Source of the DNA: Pseudomonas fluorescens
GTDB taxonomy: Bacteria > Pseudomonadota > Gammaproteobacteria > Pseudomonadales > Pseudomonadaceae
NCBI RefSeq assembly: GCF_018614775.1
Contig: NZ_JAGGOF010000010.1
Span: forward strand, 1 to 64,000
Direction: 5' to 3'
Length of the DNA: 64,000 nt
The translations under genes and the position numbers were made by a program. Shown here one piece after another: positions 15,577 through 23,634 of the stretch; positions within the stretch are counted from its first letter, which is position 1; each line of letters opens with the position of its first letter. The notes below the pieces were generated by a model. It had not been told where the DNA came from. It made no database searches and saw nothing but the letters and a program-made list of their open reading frames with translations.

Positions 15577-17862
15577 ATGAATGATCTGGCCAATTCCACA
15601 ATGACTACGACTTCCCCTCCCAAGCGCATTGACTTCAATACGCCTGAGCTGCAACGCAAGCGCCGTATTCGCGCGCTCAAGGACCGCCTGACCCGTTGGT
15701 ACGTCCTGGTGGGCGGCCTCGCCGTGCTCGCCGCCATTACCCTGATCTTCTTCTTCCTGGCCTATGTGGTGCTGCCACTGTTCCAGGGCGCGGACCTGAC
15801 CGCCAAGGACTCGATCACCCCGGCCTGGATGCAGGACGCCGGCAAGCCCCTGATGATCTCCATCGAAGAGCAGAACCAAGTGGCGATGCGGGTTTCCGAC
15901 AAGGGCCAGGCGCTGTTTTTCGACATCAGCAACGGTGCCGAACTGCGCCGTGTCGACCTGCCGGTACCGGCGGGCACCCAGGTGACTTCGATTGGCGAAG
16001 ATCAGCCCGGCAGCCCGCTGGTGGTGATCGGCCTGTCCAACGGCCAGGCCCTGGTGTTCCGCCACACCTATAAGGTCAGCTACCCGGACGGCAAGAAAAC
16101 CATTTCGCCCGCTGTCGAGTACCCGTACGGCGAAACGCCGATCGTCTTGAACGAGCAGGGCGCGGCCCTGGAGCACGTCAGCCTCAACGCCACCGATTCG
16201 ACCCTGCTGCTGGCCGGTTCCAGTGGCGCCCAGTTGCATGTGCTGTCCCTCAGCCGCGAAGAAAACATGATGACCGGCGAAGTCACCAGCGAGCAGGCGC
16301 GTATCGAGCTGCCGCAAATGACCGAGCCGGTGAAGAACATCTTCGTCGATCCGCGCCAGCAATGGCTGTACGTGATCAATGGACGGGCCCAGGCCGACGT
16401 GTTCAGCCTGCGGGACAAGAGCCTCAACGGTCGCTATAAACTGCTGGAGAACGGCGAAGCCCAAGTCACCGCTGCAACCCAGCTGGTGGGTGGCATTTCG
16501 CTGATTGTCGGCGACTCCGCGGGTGGTCTCAGCCAATGGTTCATGGCCCGCGATCCTGACGGTGAGCAGCGCCTGAAGCAGATCCGCACGTTCCAGATGG
16601 GCACTACACCGATCGTTGAAATCACCGCCGAGGAACGTCGCAAAGGCTTCGTTGCCCTCGACGCGGCCGGTAAGCTCGGCGTGTTCCACAGCACCGCCCA
16701 CCGCACCTTGCTGGTGGACCAGGTGGTCGACGGCCAGGGCCTGTTCGGCCTGTCGCCACGGGCCAACCGGTTGATCGTCGAGCAGGGCGGCAAACTGCAA
16801 CCGCTGCTGCTGGACAACCCGCACCCGGAAGTGTCGTGGAGCGCGTTGTGGAGCAAGGTCTGGTACGAAAACTACGACGAACCCAAGTACGTCTGGCAAT
16901 CGACCGCCGCCAACACCGACTTCGAACCCAAGCTGAGCCTTTCGCCGCTGACCTTTGGTACCTTGAAAGCGGCGTTCTACGCGATGTTGCTGGCCGCGCC
17001 GCTGGCAGTGGCCGCAGCGATCTACACCGCGTACTTCATGGCCCCGGGCATGCGTCGCAAGGTCAAGCCGGTGATCGAGCTGATGGAAGCGATGCCGACG
17101 GTGATCCTCGGTTTCTTCGCCGGCCTGTTCCTCGCGCCGTACGTCGAAGGCCACCTGCCGGGGATCTTCAGCCTGCTGATGCTGCTGCCGATTGGCATCC
17201 TGGTGGCCGGCTTCGCCTTCAGCCGCCTGCCTGAGTCCATTCGCCTGAAGGTGCCGGATGGTTGGGAAAGCGCCCTGCTGATTCCGGTGATCCTGTTCGT
17301 CGGCTGGCTGTCGCTGTACATGAGCCCGTATATGGAAGCCTGGTTCTTCGGCGGCGACATGCGCATGTGGATCTCCCATGACCTGGGCATCACCTACGAC
17401 CAGCGCAACGCCCTGGTGGTGGGCCTGGCGATGGGTTTCGCAGTGATCCCGAACATCTATTCCATTGCCGAAGACGCCGTGTTCAGTGTGCCTCGCGGCC
17501 TGACCCTGGGCTCCCTGGCCCTGGGTGCCACGCCGTGGCAGACCATGACCCGCGTGGTGATCCTCACCGCCAGCCCGGGCATTTTCTCGGCGCTGATGAT
17601 CGGCATGGGCCGTGCGGTGGGTGAGACCATGATCGTGCTGATGGCCACCGGCAACACCCCGGTCATGGAAATGAACCTGTTCGAAGGCCTGCGCACCCTG
17701 GCCGCCAACGTGGCGGTGGAAATGCCCGAATCGGAAGTCGGTGGCAGCCATTACCGCGTGCTGTTCCTGTCGGCGCTGGTGCTGCTGTTGTTCACCTTCG
17801 TCATGAACACCCTCGCCGAGCTGATCCGTCAGCGTCTGCGCAAGAAATATTCGTCGCTTTAA
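15577..17862 (+). CDS. pstC: Phosphate ABC transporter permease PstC (large form)
   Basis: Inner-membrane channel subunit of the high-affinity phosphate importer. At 761 residues it is more than twice the E. coli PstC. After one helix (about 44-66) comes a periplasmic insertion of roughly 390 residues with repeated short beta-like segments. The permease core follows from about residue 461 with five or six helices and the EAA-type cytoplasmic loop (GSLALGATPWQTMTRVVI). The start is uncertain: GTG 15571, ATG 15577 or ATG 15601 are possible and none has a ribosome site. The Pho-box promoter would begin the RNA at about 15577, so a leaderless message is possible. The large form is usual in Pseudomonas. 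Confidence 0.88.
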   Translation: MNDLANSTMTTTSPPKRIDFNTPELQRKRRIRALKDRLTRWYVLVGGLAVLAAITLIFFFLAYVVLPLFQGADLTAKDSITPAWMQDAGKPLMISIEEQNQVAMRVSDKGQALFFDISNGAELRRVDLPVPAGTQVTSIGEDQPGSPLVVIGLSNGQALVFRHTYKVSYPDGKKTISPAVEYPYGETPIVLNEQGAALEHVSLNATDSTLLLAGSSGAQLHVLSLSREENMMTGEVTSEQARIELPQMTEPVKNIFVDPRQQWLYVINGRAQADVFSLRDKSLNGRYKLLENGEAQVTAATQLVGGISLIVGDSAGGLSQWFMARDPDGEQRLKQIRTFQMGTTPIVEITAEERRKGFVALDAAGKLGVFHSTAHRTLLVDQVVDGQGLFGLSPRANRLIVEQGGKLQPLLLDNPHPEVSWSALWSKVWYENYDEPKYVWQSTAANTDFEPKLSLSPLTFGTLKAAFYAMLLAAPLAVAAAIYTAYFMAPGMRRKVKPVIELMEAMPTVILGFFAGLFLAPYVEGHLPGIFSLLMLLPIGILVAGFAFSRLPESIRLKVPDGWESALLIPVILFVGWLSLYMSPYMEAWFFGGDMRMWISHDLGITYDQRNALVVGLAMGFAVIPNIYSIAEDAVFSVPRGLTLGSLALGATPWQTMTRVVILTASPGIFSALMIGMGRAVGETMIVLMATGNTPVMEMNLFEGLRTLAANVAVEMPESEVGGSHYRVLFLSALVLLLFTFVMNTLAELIRQRLRKKYSSL

Positions 17863-17877
17863 GAAAGGTAGAAGTCT

Positions 17878-19548
17878 GTGAAACAGAACTCCCTGAAAGG
17901 ATGGTTCAAGAGCGGCGCCCCCGGCGTCTGGATCAGCGGTGGCGCGGTGTCCATCGCGGTCATCATGACCATTGGCCTGCTGGCAGTGATTGCCGTGCGC
18001 GGCCTGGGCCACTTCTGGCCGGCGGACCTGATCCACGCCAACTACAACGTGCCGGGCATGCCCGCGCACCTGGTGGTGGGCGAAGTGGTGCAGAAGGAAG
18101 AAGTGCCTCGCGAGCGCCTGAAAAGCGCCGGCCTGCCGGTGCCGGACGAAGGCCCCGAGTTCATGACCCGCGAACTGGTCAAGGTCGGCAACCGTGACCT
18201 GAACGGCACCGACTTCACCTGGATCGTTGGCGAATGGCTGACCAACCAGACCACGCCGCCGGAACTGATGGCGATCGAGCGTCGTGAGTGGGGCAACTTC
18301 TACGGCTACCTGGTCAACGTCAAGGAAGACGGCAAGGTCATCGCCGAGGGCGAGGCCGCCTGGCCGGAACTGCAGGCCCGGGTGAAACGCGTCAACCAGT
18401 TGGCCGGCGACCTCAAGACCCTGGAAAAATCCGACATCGGTGCGATCAACGCCGGCCTGGAGCGTATCCGCCTGCACGGACGCAAACTGGAACTGGACGG
18501 CAAGCTCGACGCCGCTGCCCAGGCCGACCTGGACAGCGAGCGTGCCGAACTCAATGCCCGTTACAAGGACATCGAAGCGCGCCTGTCCGACCTGCATGCG
18601 CAGTTCAACCGCGACAGCCTGACCGCCCGCGATGCCAACGGCAAGGAAGTGGAGATCGGCATCGGCAAGGTGGTGCATGCCTATCAGCCGAACGCCATGG
18701 GCACCTTGACCAAGGTCGGCTTCTATTTCAGCAAGGTCTGGGAGTTCCTCAGCGACGATCCGCGTGAAGCCAACACCGAAGGCGGGATCTTCCCGGCGAT
18801 TTTCGGCACGGTGATGATGACCCTGATCATGGCGATGATCGTCACGCCGTTTGGCGTGCTGGCAGCGGTCTACCTGCGTGAGTACGCCCGCCAGGGGCCG
18901 ATGACCCGACTGATCCGCATTGCGGTGAACAACCTGGCCGGTGTGCCGGCGATCGTCTACGGCGTGTTTGGCCTGGGCTTCTTCGTCTACGTGCTGGGTG
19001 GCTCGGTCGACCGGCTGTTCTTCCCCGAGGCCTTGCCGGCGCCGACCTTCGGCACCCCGGGCCTGCTCTGGGCATCGCTGACCCTGGCGCTGCTGGCGGT
19101 GCCGGTGGTGATCGTGGCGACGGAAGAAGGCCTGGCGCGGATCCCGCGCACCGTGCGCGAAGGCTCCCTGGCCCTTGGCGCGACCAAGGCCGAGACCCTG
19201 TGGAAAATCGTCCTGCCGATGGCGAGCCCGGCGATGATGACCGGCATGATCCTCGCCGTGGCCCGCGCCGCCGGTGAAGTGGCGCCACTGATGCTGGTGG
19301 GCGTGGTGAAACTGGCCCCGTCGCTGCCGCTGGACGGCAACTACCCGTACCTGCACCTGGACCAGAAGATCATGCACCTGGGCTTCCACATCTATGACGT
19401 CGGCTTCCAGAGCCCGAACGTCGAAGCGGCGCGACCGCTGGTATACGCCACGGCCCTGTTGCTGGTGCTGGTGATCGCCACGCTCAACCTGTCGGCGGTG
19501 TGGATCCGCAACCACCTGCGCGAGAAGTACAAGGCACTCGATAGTTGA
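17878..19548 (+). CDS. pstA: Phosphate ABC transporter permease PstA (large form)
   Basis: Second permease subunit of the phosphate importer, 556 residues against about 300 in E. coli. One helix (about 20-45) precedes a periplasmic or loop insertion of about 250 residues that includes a charged, probably coiled-coil part (about 150-235, rich in Glu/Arg/Leu). The canonical permease domain starts near residue 303 and has an EAA loop (EGSLALGATKAETLWKIVLP). The GTG start is 15 bp after pstC and preceded by AAAGGTAG. The insertion parallels that in PstC, so the two extra domains may contact each other, which is an inference. Confidence 0.9.
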   Translation: MKQNSLKGWFKSGAPGVWISGGAVSIAVIMTIGLLAVIAVRGLGHFWPADLIHANYNVPGMPAHLVVGEVVQKEEVPRERLKSAGLPVPDEGPEFMTRELVKVGNRDLNGTDFTWIVGEWLTNQTTPPELMAIERREWGNFYGYLVNVKEDGKVIAEGEAAWPELQARVKRVNQLAGDLKTLEKSDIGAINAGLERIRLHGRKLELDGKLDAAAQADLDSERAELNARYKDIEARLSDLHAQFNRDSLTARDANGKEVEIGIGKVVHAYQPNAMGTLTKVGFYFSKVWEFLSDDPREANTEGGIFPAIFGTVMMTLIMAMIVTPFGVLAAVYLREYARQGPMTRLIRIAVNNLAGVPAIVYGVFGLGFFVYVLGGSVDRLFFPEALPAPTFGTPGLLWASLTLALLAVPVVIVATEEGLARIPRTVREGSLALGATKAETLWKIVLPMASPAMMTGMILAVARAAGEVAPLMLVGVVKLAPSLPLDGNYPYLHLDQKIMHLGFHIYDVGFQSPNVEAARPLVYATALLLVLVIATLNLSAVWIRNHLREKYKALDS

Positions 19549-19563
19549 TTACACACTGATTTC

Positions 19564-19650
19564 CTGTGGGAGCGAGCCTGCTCGCGATGGTATCGCCTCG
19601 GTTCAAAGTCAAACCGAGTCGCCTGAATCGCGAGCAAGCTCGCTCCCACA
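19564..19650. repeat. REPIN between pstA and pstB
   Basis: Doublet in the 138-bp space between two genes that must be co-transcribed, so it cannot be a complete terminator here. The right arm is GCGAGCAAGCTCGCTCCCAC. Confidence 0.9.
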
Positions 19651-19686
19651 CAACCGAACCGAATTTGTTAGCACAGGGAGCCTCCC

Positions 19687-20520
19687 ATGCAACACGAAGC
19701 ACAGACACACGGCATCAACATGTCGGCCCTGGGTCGCGACAAGCAGAGCCTGAACCTGGCCCAGGAAACCGTCGCCATCGAAGTGCCCGGCCTGAGCCTG
19801 TTCTACGGCGAGAAGCAGGCGCTGTACGACGTCAGCCTGAACATCCCGAAGCAGCGCGTTACCGCGTTCATCGGTCCGTCGGGTTGCGGCAAGTCGACCT
19901 TGCTGCGCACCTTCAACCGCATGAACGACCTGGTGGACGGTTGCCGCGTCGAAGGTGAAATCAACCTCTACGGCAACAACATCTACCGCAAGGGCGAGGA
20001 CGTGGCCGAGCTGCGGCGGCGCGTGGGCATGGTGTTCCAGAAGCCCAACCCGTTCCCGAAGACCATTTACGAGAACGTGGTCTACGGCCTGCGCATCCAG
20101 GGCATCAACAAGAAGCGCATTCTTGATGAGGCCGTGGAATGGGCGCTCAAGGGCGCGGCGCTGTGGGATGAGGTCAAGGACCGCCTGCATGAATCGGCCC
20201 TGGGCCTGTCCGGTGGCCAGCAGCAACGCCTGGTGATCGCCCGCACCATCGCCGTGGAGCCGGAAGTGCTGCTGCTCGACGAGCCGTGCTCGGCCCTGGA
20301 CCCGATCTCGACGCTGAAAGTCGAAGAACTGATCTACGAACTCAAGTCCAAATTCACCATTGTCATCGTGACCCACAACATGCAACAGGCGGCGCGGGTT
20401 TCCGACTACACCGCGTTCATGTACATGGGCAAACTGGTGGAATTCGGCGACACCGACACCCTGTTCACCAACCCGGCCAAGAAGCAGACCGAAGACTACA
20501 TTACGGGCCGGTACGGCTAG
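19687..20520 (+). CDS. pstB: Phosphate ABC transporter ATP-binding protein PstB
   Basis: ATPase that drives the PstSCA phosphate importer. The 277-residue protein has Walker [10 protein letters not shown] at 63-71, the Q-loop FQKPNPFP, the ABC signature LSGGQQQR and Walker B VLLLDEP with the D-loop SALDP, all intact. An N-terminal extension of about 30 residues is usual in Pseudomonas. ATG 19687 follows AGGGAGCCTCCC. It is also part of the signalling complex that passes phosphate status to PhoR through PhoU. Confidence 0.96.
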   Translation: MQHEAQTHGINMSALGRDKQSLNLAQETVAIEVPGLSLFYGEKQALYDVSLNIPKQRVTAFIGPSGCGKSTLLRTFNRMNDLVDGCRVEGEINLYGNNIYRKGEDVAELRRRVGMVFQKPNPFPKTIYENVVYGLRIQGINKKRILDEAVEWALKGAALWDEVKDRLHESALGLSGGQQQRLVIARTIAVEPEVLLLDEPCSALDPISTLKVEELIYELKSKFTIVIVTHNMQQAARVSDYTAFMYMGKLVEFGDTDTLFTNPAKKQTEDYITGRYG

Positions 20521-20524
20521 CGGC

Positions 20525-20617
20525 AGCTGCGAGCCGCAAGTTTCAAGCGGCAAGTAAAAGCAGTTCAGCGTAACGACACACATCAGCTTGCAGCTTGAAG
20601 CTTGCAGCTCACAGCTT
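20525..20617. repeat. Heptad-repeat inverted element (pstB-phoU junction)
   Basis: The right half is a run of 7-bp units (AGCTTGC AGCTTGA AGC...) and the left half is its imperfect reverse complement (AGCTGCGAGCCGCAAG...). About 27 of 31 bases pair around a loop of roughly 30 nt, so the RNA would form a long hairpin between pstB and phoU. A related element lies at 26440-26527 between phoR and phoB. Confidence 0.75.
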
Positions 20618-20633
20618 TTGCGGAGCAAAACCC

Positions 20634-21395
20634 ATGATTTCGAAGGAAGGCCTTACCCACCACATTTCCGCACAGTTCAACGCTGAGCTCGAGGAGGTGC
20701 GCAGCCACCTGCTGGCCATGGGCGGGCTGGTGGAAAAACAGGTCAACGACGCGGTCACCGCGCTGATCGAGGCCGACTCCGGCCTGGCCCAGCAAGTGCG
20801 CGAGATCGACGACCAGATCAACCAGATGGAGCGCAACATCGACGAGGAATGCCTGCGTATCCTGGCTCGTCGCCAGCCGGCGGCTTCCGACCTGCGCCTG
20901 ATCATCAGCATCTCCAAATCGGTGATCGACCTCGAGCGCATCGGCGATGAAGCCACCAAGATCGCCCGTCGGGCCATCCAGTTGTGCGAAGAAGGCGAAG
21001 CCCCGCGCGGTTACGTCGAGGTTCGCCACATCGGCGACCAGGTGCGCAACATGGTCCGCGATGCGCTGGACGCCTTCGCCCGTTTCGACGCCGACCTGGC
21101 GTTGTCGGTGGCCCAGTACGACAAGATCATCGACCGCGAGTACAAGACCGCCCTGCGTGAACTGGCGACCTACATGATGGAAGACCCGCGCTCAATCTCG
21201 CGGGTGCTGAGCATCATCTGGGTGCTGCGTTCCCTGGAGCGTATCGGCGATCATGCGCGCAACATCTCCGAACTTGTGATCTACCTGGTGCGCGGTACCG
21301 ATGTACGGCACATGGGGCTCAAGCGAATGAAAGAAGAAGTTGAAGGCATGCCGTCCGAAACTGCTAATGTTCCGGGCGAAACTGACGATAAGTAA
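20634..21395 (+). CDS. phoU: Phosphate signalling protein PhoU
   Basis: Cytoplasmic negative regulator that links the PstSCAB transporter to the PhoR sensor and holds the Pho regulon off when phosphate is plentiful. The 253-residue protein has two PhoU three-helix repeats (about 15-110 and 120-220), each with the metal-binding Glu/Asp pattern: DLERIGDEATKIA in repeat 1 and SLERIGDHARNISE in repeat 2. ATG 20634 has GGAG 8 nt upstream. Last gene of the pst operon, followed by a strong terminator. Confidence 0.95.
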   Translation: MISKEGLTHHISAQFNAELEEVRSHLLAMGGLVEKQVNDAVTALIEADSGLAQQVREIDDQINQMERNIDEECLRILARRQPAASDLRLIISISKSVIDLERIGDEATKIARRAIQLCEEGEAPRGYVEVRHIGDQVRNMVRDALDAFARFDADLALSVAQYDKIIDREYKTALRELATYMMEDPRSISRVLSIIWVLRSLERIGDHARNISELVIYLVRGTDVRHMGLKRMKEEVEGMPSETANVPGETDDK

Positions 21396-21411
21396 GATTG
21401 CCAAGAAAAGC

Positions 21412-21440
21412 GCCCGGCCTTCTGGTCGGGCTTTTTTTTG
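21412..21440 (+). terminator. Terminator of the pst-phoU operon
   Basis: Stem GCCCGGCC / GGTCGGGC (one G-U pair) with a 4-nt loop, followed by eight T residues and a second T-run. It starts 16 bp after the phoU stop. Confidence 0.92.
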
Positions 21441-21562
21441 GGTTTTTTTTAATCGAAAGCAGCACCCCGCGAACGAAAAGTCCCGGCGTGACTGAAGCTT
21501 TTAGGCAATGTGCCATTAGTAAAAGCGGTATGCTTGCCGGGATTTTTTAGAGGTGTATCTGG

Positions 21563-22483
21563 ATGAGTAAGGTCAGTGTGTTGGTCGTGGACGATGCTTC
21601 GTTCATTCGTGACCTGGTGAAGAAGTGCCTGCGCAACTACTTTCCGGGCGTGCGTATCGAAGACGCGGTGAACGGCAAGAAAGCCCAGGCCCTGCTGGCT
21701 CGCGAGGCGTTCGACCTGGTGCTGTGCGATTGGGAAATGCCGGAAATGTCCGGCCTGGAGTTGCTGACCTGGTGCCGCCAGCAGGACAACCTCAAGGGCA
21801 TGCCGTTCGTGATGGTCACCAGCCGCGGTGACAAGGAAAACGTGGTCCAGGCGATCCAGGCCGGCGTTTCCGGCTACGTCAGCAAGCCGTTCACCAACGA
21901 GCAACTGCTGACCAAGGTCAAGCAGGCGATGCACAAGGTCGGCAAGCTCGACACGCTGATGAGCAGTGCCCCGACCAAGATGAATTCGGCGTTCGGTAAT
22001 GACTCCCTGAGCGCCCTCACCGGTGGCAAGGCTGCGCCGGTTGCTGCCGCTGCCGTTGCCGCCGCTCCAGCCGCTGCCGCACCCGCCCGTGGCTTGCTGA
22101 ACAGCCCGCCCGTCAAGGCCCCCGCAGCTTCCGCGACGCTTGCCGGCAATCGTGGCCAGGGTCAGTTGCGCCTGTCCAGCGGCACCCAGCCCTGTGTGAT
22201 CAAGGGCCTGAGCCTCAAGGAAGCCTTGTTGGTGGTCAAGCGCACCGAGACCCTGCCGCAAGTGCTCGAAAGCGCGGTGCTGGACATGGAGCAGGGCGAC
22301 AACGCTGAAACCGCTCGTCTGAACGGCTACCTGCACGCCATCGTGGCCCACGAGCAGACCCCTGACAGCGAATGGCTGCAACTGACCTTCCGCTTCGTCG
22401 ACAAAGACCCGCAGAAACTCGACTACATCTCGCGCCTGATCGCCCGCGGCACCGCCCAGAAGCACTTCGTGCCGGGTGCCTGA
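21563..22483 (+). CDS. Response regulator with C-terminal PilZ-like domain
   Basis: A 306-residue protein with an N-terminal receiver domain (1-120): acidic pocket D10/D11, phospho-acceptor D56 (LCDWEMP), T86 and K108 (SKPF) are all present. An Ala/Pro-rich linker (about 145-200) leads to a C-terminal domain of about 105 residues that ends in QKLDYISRLIARG, reminiscent of the last strand and helix of PilZ. I do not see the RxxxR c-di-GMP motif, so it may be a degenerate PilZ. No histidine kinase is adjacent. A homologue sits next to phoU in P. aeruginosa (PA5364, from memory). Role unknown; a link to phosphate or surface signalling is only positional. Confidence 0.72.
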   Translation: MSKVSVLVVDDASFIRDLVKKCLRNYFPGVRIEDAVNGKKAQALLAREAFDLVLCDWEMPEMSGLELLTWCRQQDNLKGMPFVMVTSRGDKENVVQAIQAGVSGYVSKPFTNEQLLTKVKQAMHKVGKLDTLMSSAPTKMNSAFGNDSLSALTGGKAAPVAAAAVAAAPAAAAPARGLLNSPPVKAPAASATLAGNRGQGQLRLSSGTQPCVIKGLSLKEALLVVKRTETLPQVLESAVLDMEQGDNAETARLNGYLHAIVAHEQTPDSEWLQLTFRFVDKDPQKLDYISRLIARGTAQKHFVPGA

Positions 22484-22491
22484 TCCTCAGA

Positions 22492-22522
22492 GATCGTTCC
22501 CACGCGGAGCGTGGGAACGATC
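22492..22522. repeat. 31-bp perfect palindromic repeat
   Basis: GATCGTTCCCACGC-GGA-GCGTGGGAACGATC: 14-bp perfect arms around a 3-nt loop, 8 bp after a stop codon. It is unrelated to the REP family described elsewhere in this window. Similar palindromes occur dispersed in fluorescent Pseudomonas genomes (recollection). There is no T-run, so its role as a terminator is unclear. Confidence 0.85.
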
Positions 22523-22623
22523 ACCGCTCTGATCCAATTTTGAAACATCCGTCGACTACGCTGGTCCATCCCAGCTGCTAGGCTGCTGTGCAGGCCTTCA
22601 TTCTTTCGACAGAACCTTTGCCC

Positions 22624-23520
22624 ATGCTCGCGCCCCTGCTGTTCGCCTGCGGTCTTGTCCTGGCCTCCACCTCGGCCATGGCGATGACCATCTACAAATC
22701 CACTGACGCCAATGGCGTGGTGTCCTATAGCGACCGCCCCAGCCGGGGCGCCCAGGTGTTCGTGTTCCGCGACCGCATGGTCGAGCACCTGGAGCGGCAA
22801 GTCTTCCTCGATATCAAGAAGCAGAAGGGGGTGGACGCGGTGTTCGTGCGCAATGACTTGTACGCGCCGGTGGAGATCGAGCTGAGTTTCGCCGGCTTGC
22901 ACAATGTGAGCGGGGCGCCGAGCCGGCCGATTCGTCGGGTGCTGCCGGCCCGCAGCAACTTGCGCCTGGCGTTGCTCACGGCCTCTCAGCCTGGAAAGCC
23001 GTTGGTGTACACCCCCAGGTTCGAATATTCCCTGGGCGACCCGGCAGACGCCGCGCAGGCCTATCGCTACCCGCTGCCATGGCGCGGTGGGCCGTTCCGG
23101 CTGAGCCAGGGCGCCAACGGCCAGTACAGTCACTATGGCCCGAAAAACCGCTACGCCATGGACATCGCCATGCCCGAGGGCACACCGATCATCGCGGCGC
23201 GCGGCGGCGTAGTGATCAAGACCGAGAACGAGCAGACCGGGCGTGGCGATGACCCCTCGGGCAACTTCGTACGAGTGTTGCACGATGATGGGACCATGGG
23301 CGTCTACCTGCACCTGCAGAAAGGTTCGGTGAGCGTGCGGGAAGGGCAGCGGGTGACGGTGGGCTCGCCGTTGGCGCTGTCGGGCAACACCGGCAACAGC
23401 TCGGGCCCGCACCTGCATTTCGTGGTGCAGCGCAACACCGGGTTGGGGCTGGTGTCGATTCCCTACCAGTTCAATCAACCGGTGGGTGAGCTGCCCAACT
23501 TTGCGTTGGGCAAGCAGTGA
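22624..23520 (+). CDS. Exported M23 (LytM-type) peptidase with DUF4124 domain
   Basis: A 298-residue secreted protein. A signal peptide (about residues 1-21, ending ASTSAMA) precedes a DUF4124-type region (IYKSTDANGVVSYSDRP) and a C-terminal LytM/peptidase M23 domain with SHYGPKNRYAMDIAMPEGTPI, GGVV and GPHLHFVV. The zinc ligands would be the His of SHYG, the Asp of MDIAMP and the HLHF histidine, as in the M23 subgroup where the first His lies upstream of YAxD. Expected to bind or cut peptidoglycan cross-bridges. ATG 22624 is chosen because it starts the signal peptide; a start 36 bp earlier is open. Confidence 0.82.
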   Translation: MLAPLLFACGLVLASTSAMAMTIYKSTDANGVVSYSDRPSRGAQVFVFRDRMVEHLERQVFLDIKKQKGVDAVFVRNDLYAPVEIELSFAGLHNVSGAPSRPIRRVLPARSNLRLALLTASQPGKPLVYTPRFEYSLGDPADAAQAYRYPLPWRGGPFRLSQGANGQYSHYGPKNRYAMDIAMPEGTPIIAARGGVVIKTENEQTGRGDDPSGNFVRVLHDDGTMGVYLHLQKGSVSVREGQRVTVGSPLALSGNTGNSSGPHLHFVVQRNTGLGLVSIPYQFNQPVGELPNFALGKQ

Positions 23521-23540
23521 TGTGTCGCGGGTACTGGCGC

Positions 23541-23608
23541 CTCCGCGAGCAGGCTCGCTCCCACATTGGAATGCAATCTCCCGTGGGAGCGAGCCTGCTC
23601 GCGAAGGG
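23541..23608. repeat. REP pair in reversed arrangement
   Basis: CGCGAGCAGGCTCGCTCCCAC followed about 15 bp later by CGTGGGAGCGAGCCTGCTCGC, the second tail-to-tail pair in the window. It lies between the convergent M23 peptidase and CNNM/CorC genes. Confidence 0.88.
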
Positions 23609-23634
23609 AGCGCCGCGGACCTGGAGTCAACGGT

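Noticed and set aside
15529..19515. 1328-codon open frame on the minus strand opposite pstC-pstA
   Set aside because: It is antisense to two well-supported membrane genes; its His/Gln/Arg-rich translation is the usual artefact of high-GC codon usage on the opposite strand.
22900..23520. M23 peptidase suspected inactive because the usual HxxxD is RxxxD (RYAMD)
   Set aside because: In the related subgroup the first zinc His lies further upstream (SHYG) while the Asp is in MDIAMP, and HLHF is present, so activity remains likely.
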